A stretch of DNA of 64,000 nt from assembly GCF_036320965.1 (NCBI RefSeq), contig NC_092271.1, forward strand, positions 23,088,536-23,152,535, in the 5' to 3' direction. The notes under the pieces are model-generated. The model made no database searches. It saw only the letters and a program-made list of their open reading frames with translations, and was not told the DNA's origin. Below, piece by piece: positions 12,395-24,054 of the stretch. A program made the translations under genes and the position numbers. Origin of the DNA: Panulirus ornatus. Taxonomy: Eukaryota; Arthropoda; Malacostraca; Decapoda; Palinuridae. The number at the start of each line of letters is the position of its first letter. Positions within the stretch are counted from its first letter, which is position 1.

Positions 12395-12588
12395 TTGTGT
12401 GTGTGTGGGTGTGTGTCCAAGCCCTAATCCAGGTACCCATTGTATTGACCAACCCTTAAGGGTGGACAGCCAGCTGGGTTGACTGTATACCAACTGCCAC
12501 AATCAGGATTTGAATCTAAGTTCTCAACCCTGGGTGGCCCATGAATGCATTATGGTCAGGAATGCTGACTTCTACACCACGGAGATCC
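12395..12588 (-). mobile_element. tRNA-derived SINE
   Basis: On the minus strand the element starts GGATCTCCGTGGTGTAGAAG. This contains a tRNA-like A box (12565-12580) and is followed by a B box GATTCAAATCC (12506-12516) at the spacing expected for an internal Pol III promoter. The tRNA-unrelated body has CAGTCAACCCAGCTGG and CTTAAGGGTTGGTCAAT. The 3' end is a TG/CA-rich simple repeat (12396-12417). A related copy lies at 41469-41625 on the plus strand. Confidence 0.75.
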
Positions 12589-13116
12589 AAAATATTATTA
12601 TTTTTACCAGTTCAAGATGTATTTTTTGATACAGTAGTCCTTCATTTTATTAATATGTATTGTCAGAATACATATTGTATATATACATAATGGATGATTG
12701 TAGGAAAAGTATCCATATGTTGCATATTTCATCAGTGGCATGATTGTGTATATACTGGAATTTATCATTTTTTAGGTTTTCTCGTTTGATTTGATAGTTT
12801 GTAATGATTACCATCACAGCTTTATAAAGTATTCTGTAATTAGAAATGAATGCCTGCACTTGATGCAAGATTTGGTTGGTCATTTCACAACACTGAAACT
12901 TTTGTGTCATATCCACCAAAAACTTTTGTTTGTTGTATCTCCTTTATTTAGGAAATTCAGAACACAGGGATTAATTGTCCAATGTCTTTGCTGTGATTTC
13001 CCTTCTAAATGTCATCATCACCAGTGTTCACACACCGAAAACAATACTGCGAAAGATTTTGCTCAGAAAAGTAGGCAGAACAAATATGATATATATATAT
13101 GTGTATATGATTTATG

Positions 13117-14372
13117 CAGTCTGTTGTGGATGAGAGAGCTTGGGAAGTGAGTTAGTTGTTGTTCGCTGATGATACAGCGCTGGTGGCTGACTCGTGCGAG
13201 AAACTGCAGAAGCTGGTGACTGAGTTTGGTAAAGTATGTGAAAAAAGAAAGCTGAGAGTGAATGTGAATAAGAGCAAGGTTATTAGGTACAGTAGGGTTG
13301 AGGGATAAGTCAGTTGGGAGGTAAGTTTGAATTGAGAAAAACTGGAGGAAGTGAAGTGTTTTAGATATCTGGGAGTGGATTTGGCATCAGATGGAACCAT
13401 GGAAGCAGGAGTGAATCATAGGGTGGGGGAGGGGGCGAAAGTTCTGGGAGCATTGAAGAATGTGTGGAAGTCAAGAACATTATCTCGGAAAGCAAAAATG
13501 GGTATGTTTGAAGGAATATTGGTTCCAATATTGTTATAGGTTGCGAGGCGTGGGCTATAGATAGAGTTGTGCAGAGGAGGGTGGATGTGCTGGAAATGAG
13601 ATGTTTGAGGATAATATGTGGTGTGAGGTGGTTTGATCGAGTAAGTAATGTAAGGGTAAGAGAGATGTGTGGTAATAAAAAGAGTGTGGTTGAGAGAGCA
13701 GAATAGGGTGTTTTGAAATGGTTTGGTCGCATGGAGAGAATGAGTGAGGAAAGATTGACCAAGAGGATATATGTGTCAGAGATGGAGGGAACGAGGAGAA
13801 GTGGGAGACCAAATTGGAGGTGGAAAGATGGAGTGAAAAAGTGATCAGGGCCTGAACATGCAGGAGGGTGAAAGGCGTGCAAGGAATAGAGTGCATTGGA
13901 ACAATGTGGTATACCGGGGTCGACGTGCTGTCAATGGATTGAACCAGGGCATGTGAAGCGTCTGGGGTAAACCATGGAAAGTTGTGTGGGGCCTGGATGT
14001 GGAAAGGGAGCTGTGGTTTCGGTGCATTATTACATGACAACTAGAGACTGAGTGTGAACGAATGTGGCCTTTGTTGTCTTTTCCTGGTGCTACCTCACGC
14101 ACATGAGGGGGGAGTCGGATGTTATTTCATGTGTGGTGGGGTGGCGATGGGAATGACAAAAGGCAGACAGTATGAATTATGTACATGTGTGTATATATGT
14201 ATATGTCTGTGTGTGTATATATATGTATACATTGAGATGTATAGGTATGTATATTTGCGTGTGTGGACATGTATGTATATACATGTGTAAGTGGGTGGGT
14301 TGGGCCATTCTTTCTTCTGTTTCCTTGTGCTACCTTGCAAACAAGGGAGACAGCAACAAAGCAAAATAAAGA
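13117..14372 (+). mobile_element. RTE-like LINE copy 2, 5'-truncated and inactive
   Basis: The copy begins directly after a TA-rich stretch (13,087-13,115), within the RT domain just upstream of the FADD motif (LLFADDTALVADSCEKLQ). It runs through CFRYLGVDLASDGTMEA and the C-terminal region to about 13,920. In-frame stops and shifts (near 13,153, 13,308, 13,335, 13,539 and 13,704, with a further deletion near 13,840) show it is dead. The 3' UTR from 13,920 carries two copies of the GCTACCTCGC motif and ends near 14,370 in an A/TA-rich tail. Confidence 0.85.
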
Positions 14373-14398
14373 AAATAAAAGAATATATACATATATAT

Positions 14399-14640
14399 AT
14401 ATCCCAAGGGATAGGGGAGAAAGAATACTTCCCACGTATTCCCTGCGTGTCATAGAAGGCGACTAAAAGTGAAGGGAGTGGAGGGCTGGAAATCCTCCCC
14501 TTTCATTTTTTTTAATTTTCCAAAAGAAGGAACAGAGAAGGGAGCCAGGTGAGGTTATTCCCTCAAAGGTCCAGTCCTCTGTTCTTAACGCTACCTCGCT
14601 AACGTGGGAGATGGTGAATAGTATGAAAGAAAGAAAAAGA
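14399..14640 (+). mobile_element. S2 short interspersed repeat
   Basis: A repeat of about 230 bp whose other copies are at 16229, 40432 (minus), 42072 and 48852. Marks in order are ATAGGGGAGAAAGAATACTT, CCCACGTATTCCCTGCGTG, AGAAGGCGACTAAAAG, a T-run, CAAAAGAAGGAACAGAGAAG, and the 3' end CGCTACCTCGCTAACGTGGG followed by GAATAGTATGAAA. No ORF is present. (TA)n lies on both sides. The 3' end resembles that of the RTE-like LINE. Confidence 0.8.
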
Positions 14641-14654
14641 TTATATATATATAT

Positions 14655-16172
14655 ACCTGGAGAAGGCATATGATAGAGTTGATAGAGATGCTCTGTGGAA
14701 GGTACTAAAAGTATATGGTGTGGGAGGCAAGTTGTTAGAAGCAGTGAAAAGTTTTTATCGAGGATGTAAGGCATGTGTACGTGTAGGAAGAGAGGAAAGT
14801 GATTGGTTCTCGGTGAATGTAGGTTTGCGGCAGGGGTGTGTGATGTCTCCATGGTTGTTTAATTTGTTTATGGATGGGGTTGTTAGGGAGGTGAATGCAA
14901 GAGTTTTGGAAAGAGGGGCAAGTATGCAGTCTGTTGGGGATGAGATAGCTTGAGAAGTGAGTCATTTGTTGTTCGCTGATGATACAGGGCTGGTGGCTGA
15001 TTCATGTGAGAAACTGCAGAAGCCGGTGACTGAGTTTGGTAAAGTGTGTGAAAGAAGAAAGTTAAGAGTAAATGTGAGTAAGAGCAAGGTTATTAGGTAC
15101 AGTAGGGTTGAGGGTCAAGTCAACTGGGAGATAAGTTTGAATGGAGAAAAACTGGAGGAAGTAAAGTGTTTTAGATATCTGGAAGTGGATGGTACCATGG
15201 AAGCAGAAGTGAATCATAGAGTGGGGGAGGGGGCGAAATTCCTGGGAGCCTTGAAGAATGTGTGGAAGTTGAGAACATTATCTCGGAAAGCAAAAATGGG
15301 TATGTTTGAAGGAATAGTGGTTCCAACAATGTTGTATGGTTGCGAGGCGTGGGCTATGGATAGAGTTGTGCGCAGGAGGGTGGATGTGCTGGAAATGAGA
15401 TGTTTGAGGACAATATGTGGTGTGAGGTGGTTTGATCGAGTAAGTAATGTAAGGGTAAGAGAGATGTGTGGAAATAAAAAGAGCGTGGTTGAGAGAGCAG
15501 AAGAGGGTGTTTTGAAATGGTTTGGGCACATGGAGAGAATGAGTGAGGAAAGATTGACCAAGAGGATATATGTGTCGGAGGTGGAGGGAACGAGGAGAAG
15601 TGGGAGACCAAATTGGAGGTGGAAAGATGGAGTGAAAAAGATTTTGAGTGATCGGGGCCTGAACATGCAGGAGGGTGAAAGGCGGGCAAGGAATAGTGTG
15701 AATTGGATCGATGTGGTATACTGGGGTCGACGTGCTGTCAGTGGATTGAATCAGGGCATGTGAAGCGTCTGAGGTAAACCATGGAAAGTTGTGTGGGGCC
15801 TGGATGTGGAAAGGGAGCTGTGGTTTCGGGCATTATTACATGACAGCTAGAGACTGAGTGTGAACGAATGTGGCCTTTGTCGTCTTTTCCTAGTGCTACC
15901 TCGCACACATGAGGGGAGAGGTGGATGTTATTCCATGTGTGGCAAGGTGTCAATGGGAATGAATAAAGGCAGACAGTATGAATTATGTACATGTGTATAT
16001 ATGTATATGTCTGTGTGTGTATATATATGTGTACATTGAGATGTGTAGGTATGTATATTTGCATGTGTGGACGTGTATGTATATACATGTGTATGGGGGT
16101 GGGTTGGGCCATTTTCTTTCGTCTGTTTCCTTGTGCTACCTCGCAAATGCGGGAGACAGCGACAAAGCAAAA
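14655..16172 (+). mobile_element. RTE-like LINE copy 3, 5'-truncated
   Basis: The copy starts abruptly after (TA)n at LEKAYDRVDRDALWKVLKVY. It keeps the RT core (LRQGCVMSPWLFNLFMDGVV, LLFADDTGLVADSCEKLQ) and the C-terminal LYGCEAWAMDRVVRRRVDV region to about 15,763. A TGA near 14,951 interrupts the frame between the MDGVV and FADD parts, and the residues between CFRYLEVD and GTMEAE are deleted. The 3' UTR carries one GCTACCTCGC motif near 15,893 and another near 16,136, ending GACAGCGACAAAGC and then (TA)n. It is younger-looking than copies 1 and 2. Confidence 0.9.
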
Positions 16173-16202
16173 TATATATGTATATATATATATATACATA
16201 TA

Positions 16203-16345
16203 TTTTTTTTTTTTTTTTTTTTTTTTTCCAAAAGAAGGAACAGAGAAGGGGGCCAGGTGAGGATATTCCCTCTAAGGCCCAGTCCTCTGTTCTTAACGCT
16301 ACCTCGCTAATGCGGGAAATGGCGAATAGTATGAAAGAAAAGAAA
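16203..16345 (+). mobile_element. S2 repeat, 3' half
   Basis: A T-run (about 16,203-16,227) followed by CAAAAGAAGGAACAGAGAAG, GGCCAGGTGAGGATATTCCC and the 3' end CGCTACCTCGCTAATGCGGG, AAATGGCGAATAGTATGAAA. The 5' half is missing. It separates LINE copies 3 and 4. Confidence 0.8.
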
Positions 16346-16381
16346 GATATATACATATATATATTTTTTTTTTTTTTTTTT

Positions 16382-17534
16382 TATACTTTGTCGCTGTCTC
16401 CCGCGTTTGCGAGGTAGCGCAAGGAAACAGACGAAAGAAATGGCCCAACCCCCCCCCCCATACACATGTACATACACACGTCCACACACGCAAATATACA
16501 TACCTACACAGCTTTCCATGGTTTACCCCAGACGCTTCACATGCCTTGATTCAATCCACTGACAGCACGTCAACCCCTGTATACCACATCGCTCCAATTC
16601 ACTCTATTCCTTGCCCTCCTTTCACCCTCCTGCATGTTCAGGCCCCGATCACACAAAATCTTTTTCACTCCATCTTTCCACCTCCAATTTGGTCTCCCTC
16701 TTCTCCTCGTTCCCTCCACCTCCGACACATATATCCTCTTGGTCAATCTTTCCTCACTCATTCTCTCCATGTGCCCAAACCATTTCAAAACACCCTCTTC
16801 TGCTCTCTCAACCACGCTCTTTTTATTTCCACACATCTCTCTTACCCTTACGTTACTTACTCGATCAAACCACCTCACACCACACATTTTCCTCAAACAT
16901 CTCATTTCCAGCACATCCATCCTCCTGCGCACATCTCTATCCATAGCCCACGCCTCGCAACCATACAACATTGTTGGAACCACTATTCCTTCAAACATAC
17001 CCATTTTTGCTTTCCGAGATAATGTTCTCGACTTCCACACATTTTTCAAGGCTCCCAAAATTTTCGCCCCCTCCCCCACCCTATGATCCACTTCCGCTTC
17101 CATGGTTCCATCCGCTGACAGATCCACTCCCAGATATCTAAAACACTTCACTTCCTCCAGTTTTTCTCCATTCAAACTCACCTCCCAATTGACTTGACCC
17201 TCACCCCTACTGTACCTAATAACCTTGCTCTTATTCACATTTACTCTTAACTTTCTTCTTCCACACACTTTACCAAACTCAGTCACCAGCTTCTGCAGTT
17301 TCTCACAAGAATCAGCCACCAGCGCTGTATCATCAGCGAACAACAACTGACTCACTTCCCAAGCTCTCTCATCCCCAACAGACTTCATACTTGCCCCTCT
17401 TTCCAGGACTCTTGCATTTACCTCCCTAACAACCCCATCCATAAGCAAATTAAACAACCATGGAGACATCACACACCCCTGTCGCAAACCTACATTCACT
17501 GAGAACCAATCACTTTCCTCTCTTCCTACACAAG
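16382..17534 (-). mobile_element. RTE-like LINE copy 4, 5'-truncated
   Basis: On the minus strand an open frame runs from about 17,534 to the stop at 16,570. It covers LRQGCVMSPWLFNLLMDGVV, LLFADDTALVADSCEKLQ, the YLGVDLSADGTMEAEV part and the C-terminal LYGCEAWAMDRDVRRR region. It is nearly identical to the matching part of the element at 37-40 kb, with only a handful of residue differences over about 309 positions. The 3' UTR (16,382-16,569) is short, has a single CGCTACCTCGC motif and ends GCGACAAAGTATAAAA. The 5' truncation point abuts (TA)n at 17,537-17,560. Confidence 0.9.
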
Positions 17535-17569
17535 GACATATATATATATATATATATAATATATTTCAG

Positions 17570-17779
17570 ACAGTTCAAAGGCCTTAATCTGTCTCTGGGA
17601 AACTATCAAAAAGTCTAATTATCCAGAAATACCTAAGGGCATATATATGAAAGAATCAGATCTTGGGATTGATATGTTTCTATCTCATATTCCAGGTAAA
17701 CTGAATATGCTAATAGATTATTTTATGAGTAAAGACTATTTGCCTCAAAGTGAGTGTAGGACCATCTTCATGTAAATCC
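17570..17779 (+). pseudogene. Coding-like fragment of unknown origin
   Basis: After the AG-ending tract ATATTTCAG the plus strand is open for about 68 codons: SSKALICLWETIKKSNYPEI, PKGIYMKESDLGIDMF, SHIPGKLNMLIDYFMS and KDYLPQSECRTIFM, then TAA. The same frame remains open beyond the stop for about 28 more codons (ILEITARVFSVC...). The mix of residues looks like a real protein rather than translated AT-rich DNA, but I do not recognise the family. It cannot be a TMEM117 exon, because the phase-0 join from 5910 would give a stop after five codons. It may be the relic of a transposase or a retrocopy. Confidence 0.35.
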
Positions 17780-20611
17780 TGGAAATCACAGCTCGCGTCT
17801 TCAGTGTGTGTCTCTCTCTTCTAAATCCTTTGACTGCAGCAGTTGATGGTATGTTTAGAAATTGAAGTCTATCCTGCTTTTGGTTAGAGTGAAAAAGATT
17901 TTCCATAAGAGATGAAAAGGGATGGGGGTCAAGTTGCCTTGTATCTTTTGACTAATTTTTGATATCCTTGCTGATCCAGAAACCAGATCAAATAATTCTG
18001 ATACTTTTTTTCAGAGAGTCTCAGATAGGTTCTGAGGTGTCTGGTTGTGTCTCATGCCTGTTGTTAGAAATTGTATCATTGTGTCTGGATTCTGTAGTGT
18101 CGTGGCTATGGTTTATTTAGCACTTTGATATTACCTATAGATAGTCGTTTACAAAAAATGTAATCAGGTTTGTCCTGAATTCATAGATAGTTTTAGTTAT
18201 CATCAAAACCAGGCTTAGCTTGCTTGTTCCCTTGACAAAGCATGCAAAAGCAAAGTGAAAAGTTAAGATGCATCATTGCTCTATACAGACTCATAATAAG
18301 TATTTTTAATTCGAATACTTTATTGGAGCCGATTTTTATATATGGTCATAATTTGTTTTAAGAATGACAACCAGACATACTGATTTTACACAGTTATTTG
18401 TGTATCCACTACTTTTGACCAATGATAAACGTATTAATATTTCTGTTATATGTAGAGAAATATTTTTTAAAAAAGACCAAGAAATATATTCGTATTTAGT
18501 GAAACCATTAAGACTTTCAACTCACTTTTCAGAAAGATTCGTAAAAGACATTAATGATTTCTCCACATGTATAGAAGGTCCAAATAACTTGCATATTATG
18601 TGCTAGTTACTTTATGTTATCTCATTCCAAGTATTATGGAAATTAGCTTTGCATCCCAAGGACAGGAGGTATGCAACTTAATTTTTTTATATGTAAATTG
18701 AATTGTTATTTTCAAATGTCAGTTGCAGCATCTTCTGCATCATCTTTGCAAGTAACTGCATCAATGCTGTCAACTTAGGATGCACTGACTTTAGTTCTGC
18801 AAAATATGGGTTTAGAAGCCTAACAGATGAATTCTATCTCAATAAGAAATTATTTTGTTTCTTGACTGAAAATTCCCACAGTAATATTAGGGTACCTATC
18901 TCCGTCGTTGTAATTGTAGTAGCCCATATTATATTTGTCTTTCTGATTCCTGAGAGACAGTTTATCATAGAGAGAGGGTAAATGGCCTCCATTCTTTCCA
19001 TAGGCCACTTTCCTTATCTAATAATGAGAAACACTGCACTTTTCAGCTTCAGAAAATCAGTTGTGGATTTGTCTCATTACTGAGCCTAGACAGGGCAAAC
19101 TGAAGATACCCATAGCTGTCATTCCGACCCCTGTGGTTCACTCAGTCTGGACATGCACATTCTGAAGCCAGCTAGGCAGAGACCTGAATTTCTGAAACTA
19201 TACAGTGGGTTGGGACAGTATGACGTTATATATACATTATGAAGATTTACATGTCCCTTATCCTTACTGCTTAGTCCAAGACCAAGCTGTTGAATTATAA
19301 TAGCTGCTTCAGATTGCAAGATAAGGGATTCTTCTTGATTAGTGTGCTTTTGAGACTAGATGGAAACACCTCATTCATAATTATCAGCATCATCATCTTT
19401 CATGCTACTGCTGTGACACAAGACCACTGATAGGAAAACAGAACAATAGGGAAGGCAGCACTCCTTCAGGAGAGACGTTCAACCCATGATGCATTCACCA
19501 TCAAGTGATTATAGGTGACTTGTAATTTGTGTCGATTTTGGGATTCACTACCTAATCATTTTGTTTCCTGTATGATGGTTAGTTCAGAACAATGCCTGGA
19601 CAAGATGTTTGAGCTATGGTACCCTCAGTCCACCCTTTTTAGGCTCAGAAAGGAATCTCTTAGTATTCAGTATGTTTTTCCTTTATGCTAATGACCCTAC
19701 ACTGTGTTGGTATGTTTAGTGGAAATTACTTCCATAGTGCACTAAGCCTGTTCAATGACTGCCATTGTGTATTTATACCTTTAGTAAATTTGCTGGAAGT
19801 CAAGATCAAAGGAAGACCCACCAGTTCCCTATGTCATTACCTGCAGCATATAGATTTTAATTTGCATATCCTGATGATTTATCCTCTAGTCATGTATTAT
19901 GTATAGAGTTTGTGGGTTTTTCTTCATTGTTTATCAAGACTGTATATCTCACTGCCTATTAAAATGTACCATAAAAAAATGGTCAGCGTGCTTGGCCTCT
20001 TTCTTTTGCAGGCTTAGCCAATAGCTTAAATTTTTAGCATTCATAGGGGAGCAGTAAGCATGTATTTTGTAAAATTCAATGGCTATCAGCTGGTATATGG
20101 TCATTAGGCCAGAATTAATAGCCAATATGTGAAACAAGCAGCAGAAAAATTTACATATGGAGCATCTTGAAGGTACTTTTCTTTTTATGAACTTTAGAAT
20201 TCCCTACTTTCATATTGACATGGCATTTTACAATAAATTAGCTTTTTTGTCATATATTAGAAAAGTGATTTATGATAGCATCACATATAGCAATTTCCCT
20301 TATTTCTTAACATGGTTTTTCCTTCAAACACCCAGTATATCACTCATCAACTCAAGTTAGTCAAGTATCATGAACATGAATCTCCATGTATTGACAAATG
20401 CATTATTAAACCAATATAGATATAAAAGGAAACACTGCCATTGTTCTGATCTCTTCAGTAGGATTTAGAATTTTTCAGTAGATTGGTATTGTGTAATATG
20501 TTGTATGGGTATTATTTTCTTTAGTAACAGTCTCATCTTTCTCTTTCTGTGATGCATTTTTATGGCATTCTTTATGTTCGTACATTCAACTAAATTTCCA
20601 TTTTCTTCCAG

Positions 20612-20785
20612 GATGGGACATATGGGGGAAGACTAAAGAAGAAGCGGAGGTCTTCATGGAGGCGGGAACGAAAGTCAACCACTGAGCACTACTACCGTGA
20701 CCTGTCCTCAGAGAGCCAGACCAGCAAAAAGCGCACCCTTAAGATCAAGAAGGCTCTTAAGATTGCAAAGACTACCAACTTATAA
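20612..20785 (+). CDS. TMEM117: TMEM117 homologue, terminal coding exon
   Basis: The acceptor CCATTTTCTTCCAG ends at 20611, and the exon continues in phase 0 from the exon ending at 5910. It codes for 57 residues (DGTYGGRLKKKRRSSWRRER, KSTTEHYYRDLSSESQ, TSKKRTLKIKKALKIAKTTN, L) and stops at TAA 20783-20785. The tail is strongly basic and follows the last membrane helix, so it is probably cytosolic; that is inference. It does not resemble the longer C-terminal tail of vertebrate TMEM117, which is poorly conserved. The GC content and codon use are clearly above those of the flanking intron, which supports a true exon. Confidence 0.85.
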   Translation, partial: DGTYGGRLKKKRRSSWRRERKSTTEHYYRDLSSESQTSKKRTLKIKKALKIAKTTNL

Positions 20786-20988
20786 CCCCGGCTGGGTTTC
20801 TGTCTCGCTTTCTCAGCTAGTATTTGATTGTTTTCCTATATGTATACATGATATATCTACATATACAGTATACAATAGCTTATGTGTTGTATCTGTCTCA
20901 GTCTCTTGTCTTGTGTTTATTTTTCAGTGCTATAAGCTTTAAGCATTCATGATGTATATACATATGAATAATTACCTGTCTCTCTCTC

Positions 20989-21054
<66 letters not shown>

Positions 21055-21920
21055 TAGGGTTGATTTCATGATACACATGTGGTATACAGATATGTTATGG
21101 ACTCTATACAACTTATGTTTACTGAGATAGACATGCTTGTGTTTTATTAGTTCCTCTTGCCATATATTAGTATTACTTTTTCTTTTTTGTGTCTGACTAT
21201 AGAGTATAATTTTTAGTGTCTTACATTTTCAGGATTTAATTGTAATTTTTTATTTTCTATTTTTCCTCTCACTGTCTTCCGTTGAAAGAGATGAGACATA
21301 ACAAATTCAAATTTAAAACGTCGCAAATGGCTGCAGTGTATTTATATAAAAAAGAAATATACATATATTTTCATTATACTTTTCATATGATACACGAAAA
21401 GGTTTGTCCTTGAGGCGGTAACTTTTAACCTGATACTCAGCAATGTTTGACACATGTATCAAGGACTGTAATTTGTAGGTATATGTATATCGCCAAAAAA
21501 AAATCAACTTTTTAACCATTTGTAGCTATTTTGTAGCTATTTTTAGATACTGTCACATAAGATCTCCTGATTTTTAAGAAAATGTCGTAGTATATTTTTA
21601 GGTGTCACTAAAATCTCCCTTACTTATTTAATGAAATATTTATAGAGTCTTTTACCATTTTTAGGTAACATGTGTTTTGTATTGTCTTGTGGAAGCTGCT
21701 TCCCTGAACATAGTATATACATTTTGTGTAAAACATGTATCTTCAAAAAATATTAAATGCCATTTCAGATTGTAGAATTTTCTGATTCTTGTATTACAAA
21801 TGTACATGTAGTACATACATTTGTACATACATATGTATATGTATATACATACCTGCATACATGAAAATATAATCTTGATTTCTAAGTGTGAGGATAATGA
21901 ATGAGTAATAGAACTGATAA
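20786..21920 (+). other. Probable TMEM117 3' UTR and flank
   Basis: AT-rich sequence after the TAA. It contains a (TC)n tract and no clear AATAAA close to the stop. AATAAA hexamers occur further on, near 22,373 and 24,894, so the end of the transcript cannot be set from sequence alone. Confidence 0.45.
20979..21051. repeat. (TC)n microsatellite
   Basis: A TC run with one or two interruptions near its start, probably transcribed in the TMEM117 3' UTR. Confidence 0.95.
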
Positions 21921-24054
21921 ATAATGCAAGAATATTATAAAAGATCAGGATAGACTGTTACATCAAAATAAGGACTTTGTGGATATAAGAAAAGATGGAA
22001 AAGTGAGTCTTGGAGCTAAAACAGGCACAGATAAACAGAAAAGTCTGTTAAAAGATAGTGAATAATGGAGGTTCTCTGAAACTACCAGTTAGATGTAGAA
22101 CTGACAGAAGCAGTTTCTCACTGTGGTCCTACAAATTCATGATTGTAGGAACCTTACCCTGTGTATAGACAGTGCAGTAATTGTCTGAACATATACATTT
22201 AACATGGAGAGATTGACCTTTGTCTAAGAATGCCTCATCAGTGGATGAATTGTTACTGTCATATACTGTTTGATGTATATTCAAAGCGCTCTGAAGTAAG
22301 CATAGAGTAGGACAAACCCTAAATCTTACCCAGTGAATTTCATAAATGGGTAAGGAGTGGTTAACAAAAATTAATAAACCCAAAGAGAATAACATGTGTG
22401 TAGAAAATATAATTTTCATTCATGATATGGCAGTTACCATCATGAAATGTGGAAATGCTTTTCATACCAGACAAACTGTTTGTAAATGCATTTGGGTCTG
22501 ATGAGACATTTGTAGCTTGGGTACGTGATTGATAAGCATGAAACAATTAATTATGGACTTTGGTCGAGACCTAAAACATGCCATCAACTATCACACGCAT
22601 TCAGTAGAATGATACTGTGGTATGTCTGTACTCTGAAATACTATATGCTGTTCATGTGTGTCTGTATCCTCTGTTCATCTACCTTGAGAAATTGCTGAAG
22701 ACATGTACACATACAGGTGTTTCAGTAGGATGTTTGTATAATCTGTCCCATTCAGTATTCACCTTTGTGTCCCACCACTTGTATGGTTAGCACACATGTA
22801 GACATGCAAATACTAAATGCTGTCATCCCATTACTTGAAGAATCAGTAAGAATATAGTTTCATCCAGGTGCAACAGTACTAATAGGAAGGGTGTTAGTAC
22901 TCAGTTGCTAATTTGGAGGGTGTTAATTTAGTGCTGGTTGCTAGTAAGGAGGCTGTTTGTTTAACACAGTTTTAGTGAGAAAAGAATCAATCCCACCAAG
23001 AGTGGTTAGCAAAGAAAGCTGTCATAACATTGCAACATGAAGAGAAATGGGTGTCAGCGAGCACAAAGATGAAGGAGAAGAATGGTGTTAAGCACCAAAT
23101 ATATAGCAGGTTGAGAATTGGTGGAGTAGTAATGACACAGGACCTCATAAGATGACATAACAGTCATACAGGAAAAATTATGGAGTGGTTCACATAAAGA
23201 AGGTTGGAGAGAAGTTGAAAGTAATATGGAAGGAGAAAAATTCTCCATGAAAAAGATTTGAATATGTTATTATCAAGAATGAATAGGGAAGATGTAAAGA
23301 AGAATAAATCAGACATAATTGGAATTATAAAGAAAGGGTGATATAGATTAAGGAGATATATGTAGAATAGGGGGGGGGGGGATTGTAAAAGAATTGATAA
23401 GAAACAAAACTGAAGAAAAGCACAAGATGTGATTGCAAAAGTTATGAAAGAACCCAGATATGCAAGATAGGAAGTACAGAGTATGAACATATAAGAAGTA
23501 AGAGAAGACATAGACTAATGAGGACCAAGATATGGAAATCCAGAAGTATTGCAGAGAAAAGAAACAACGTGGAGAAAAGCAAAGTAGCAAGAAGATAGGT
23601 AAAGAACTAGGAGATAGTACCGAGGTGCCTAATAGGGTAAATAATTGCTAGATAACTACTAGATACCTCGTTGGACTGTAGACTTAACGAGTCATCACTA
23701 AAATTCCCTGCTCACCGATCCTAAATGACTAGATTGTTGGAACATCATAGATGTAACCCATACATCATTTAGTCACTCACAGCATCAGCCTTAATGATCT
23801 AGCATTTTATTGCCCAAAAGATATTATGCGCCTTTTTGTTAGAAAGGGCAACCAAGCCAGTGTTTCTTAAGGCAGGAATAACCACAACAAATATGATACC
23901 AGTACCCATTCTCCTCCTAGACTAGTTTTACATATGCTAGCAGGAAGACAAATAGTGAGGACTGTGTTGTAGCAGAGAGTGTCGTCAATTGCAGTAGATA
24001 AGAACTATTTTCATAAAGATTTTACAAGGATTTTTGCATGTTTTTCTTACACTT

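Larger units (their letters stand above)
5911..20611 (+). other. Long last TMEM117 intron with retroelement cluster
   Basis: A 14.7 kb intron. From 5911 to about 10,000 it is AT-rich non-coding sequence with nothing recognisable except a GC-richer island at about 9170-9420, which shows no conserved protein. The repeats at 10,010-17,560 are listed separately. From 17,780 to 20,600 it is again AT-rich, and the open frames at 18364-18606 and 18703-18981 have no recognisable motif. Confidence 0.75.

Noticed and set aside
12506..12580. A functional tRNA gene
   Set aside because: A and B boxes are present but the cloverleaf is not complete, and the sequence continues into a SINE body with a simple-repeat tail.
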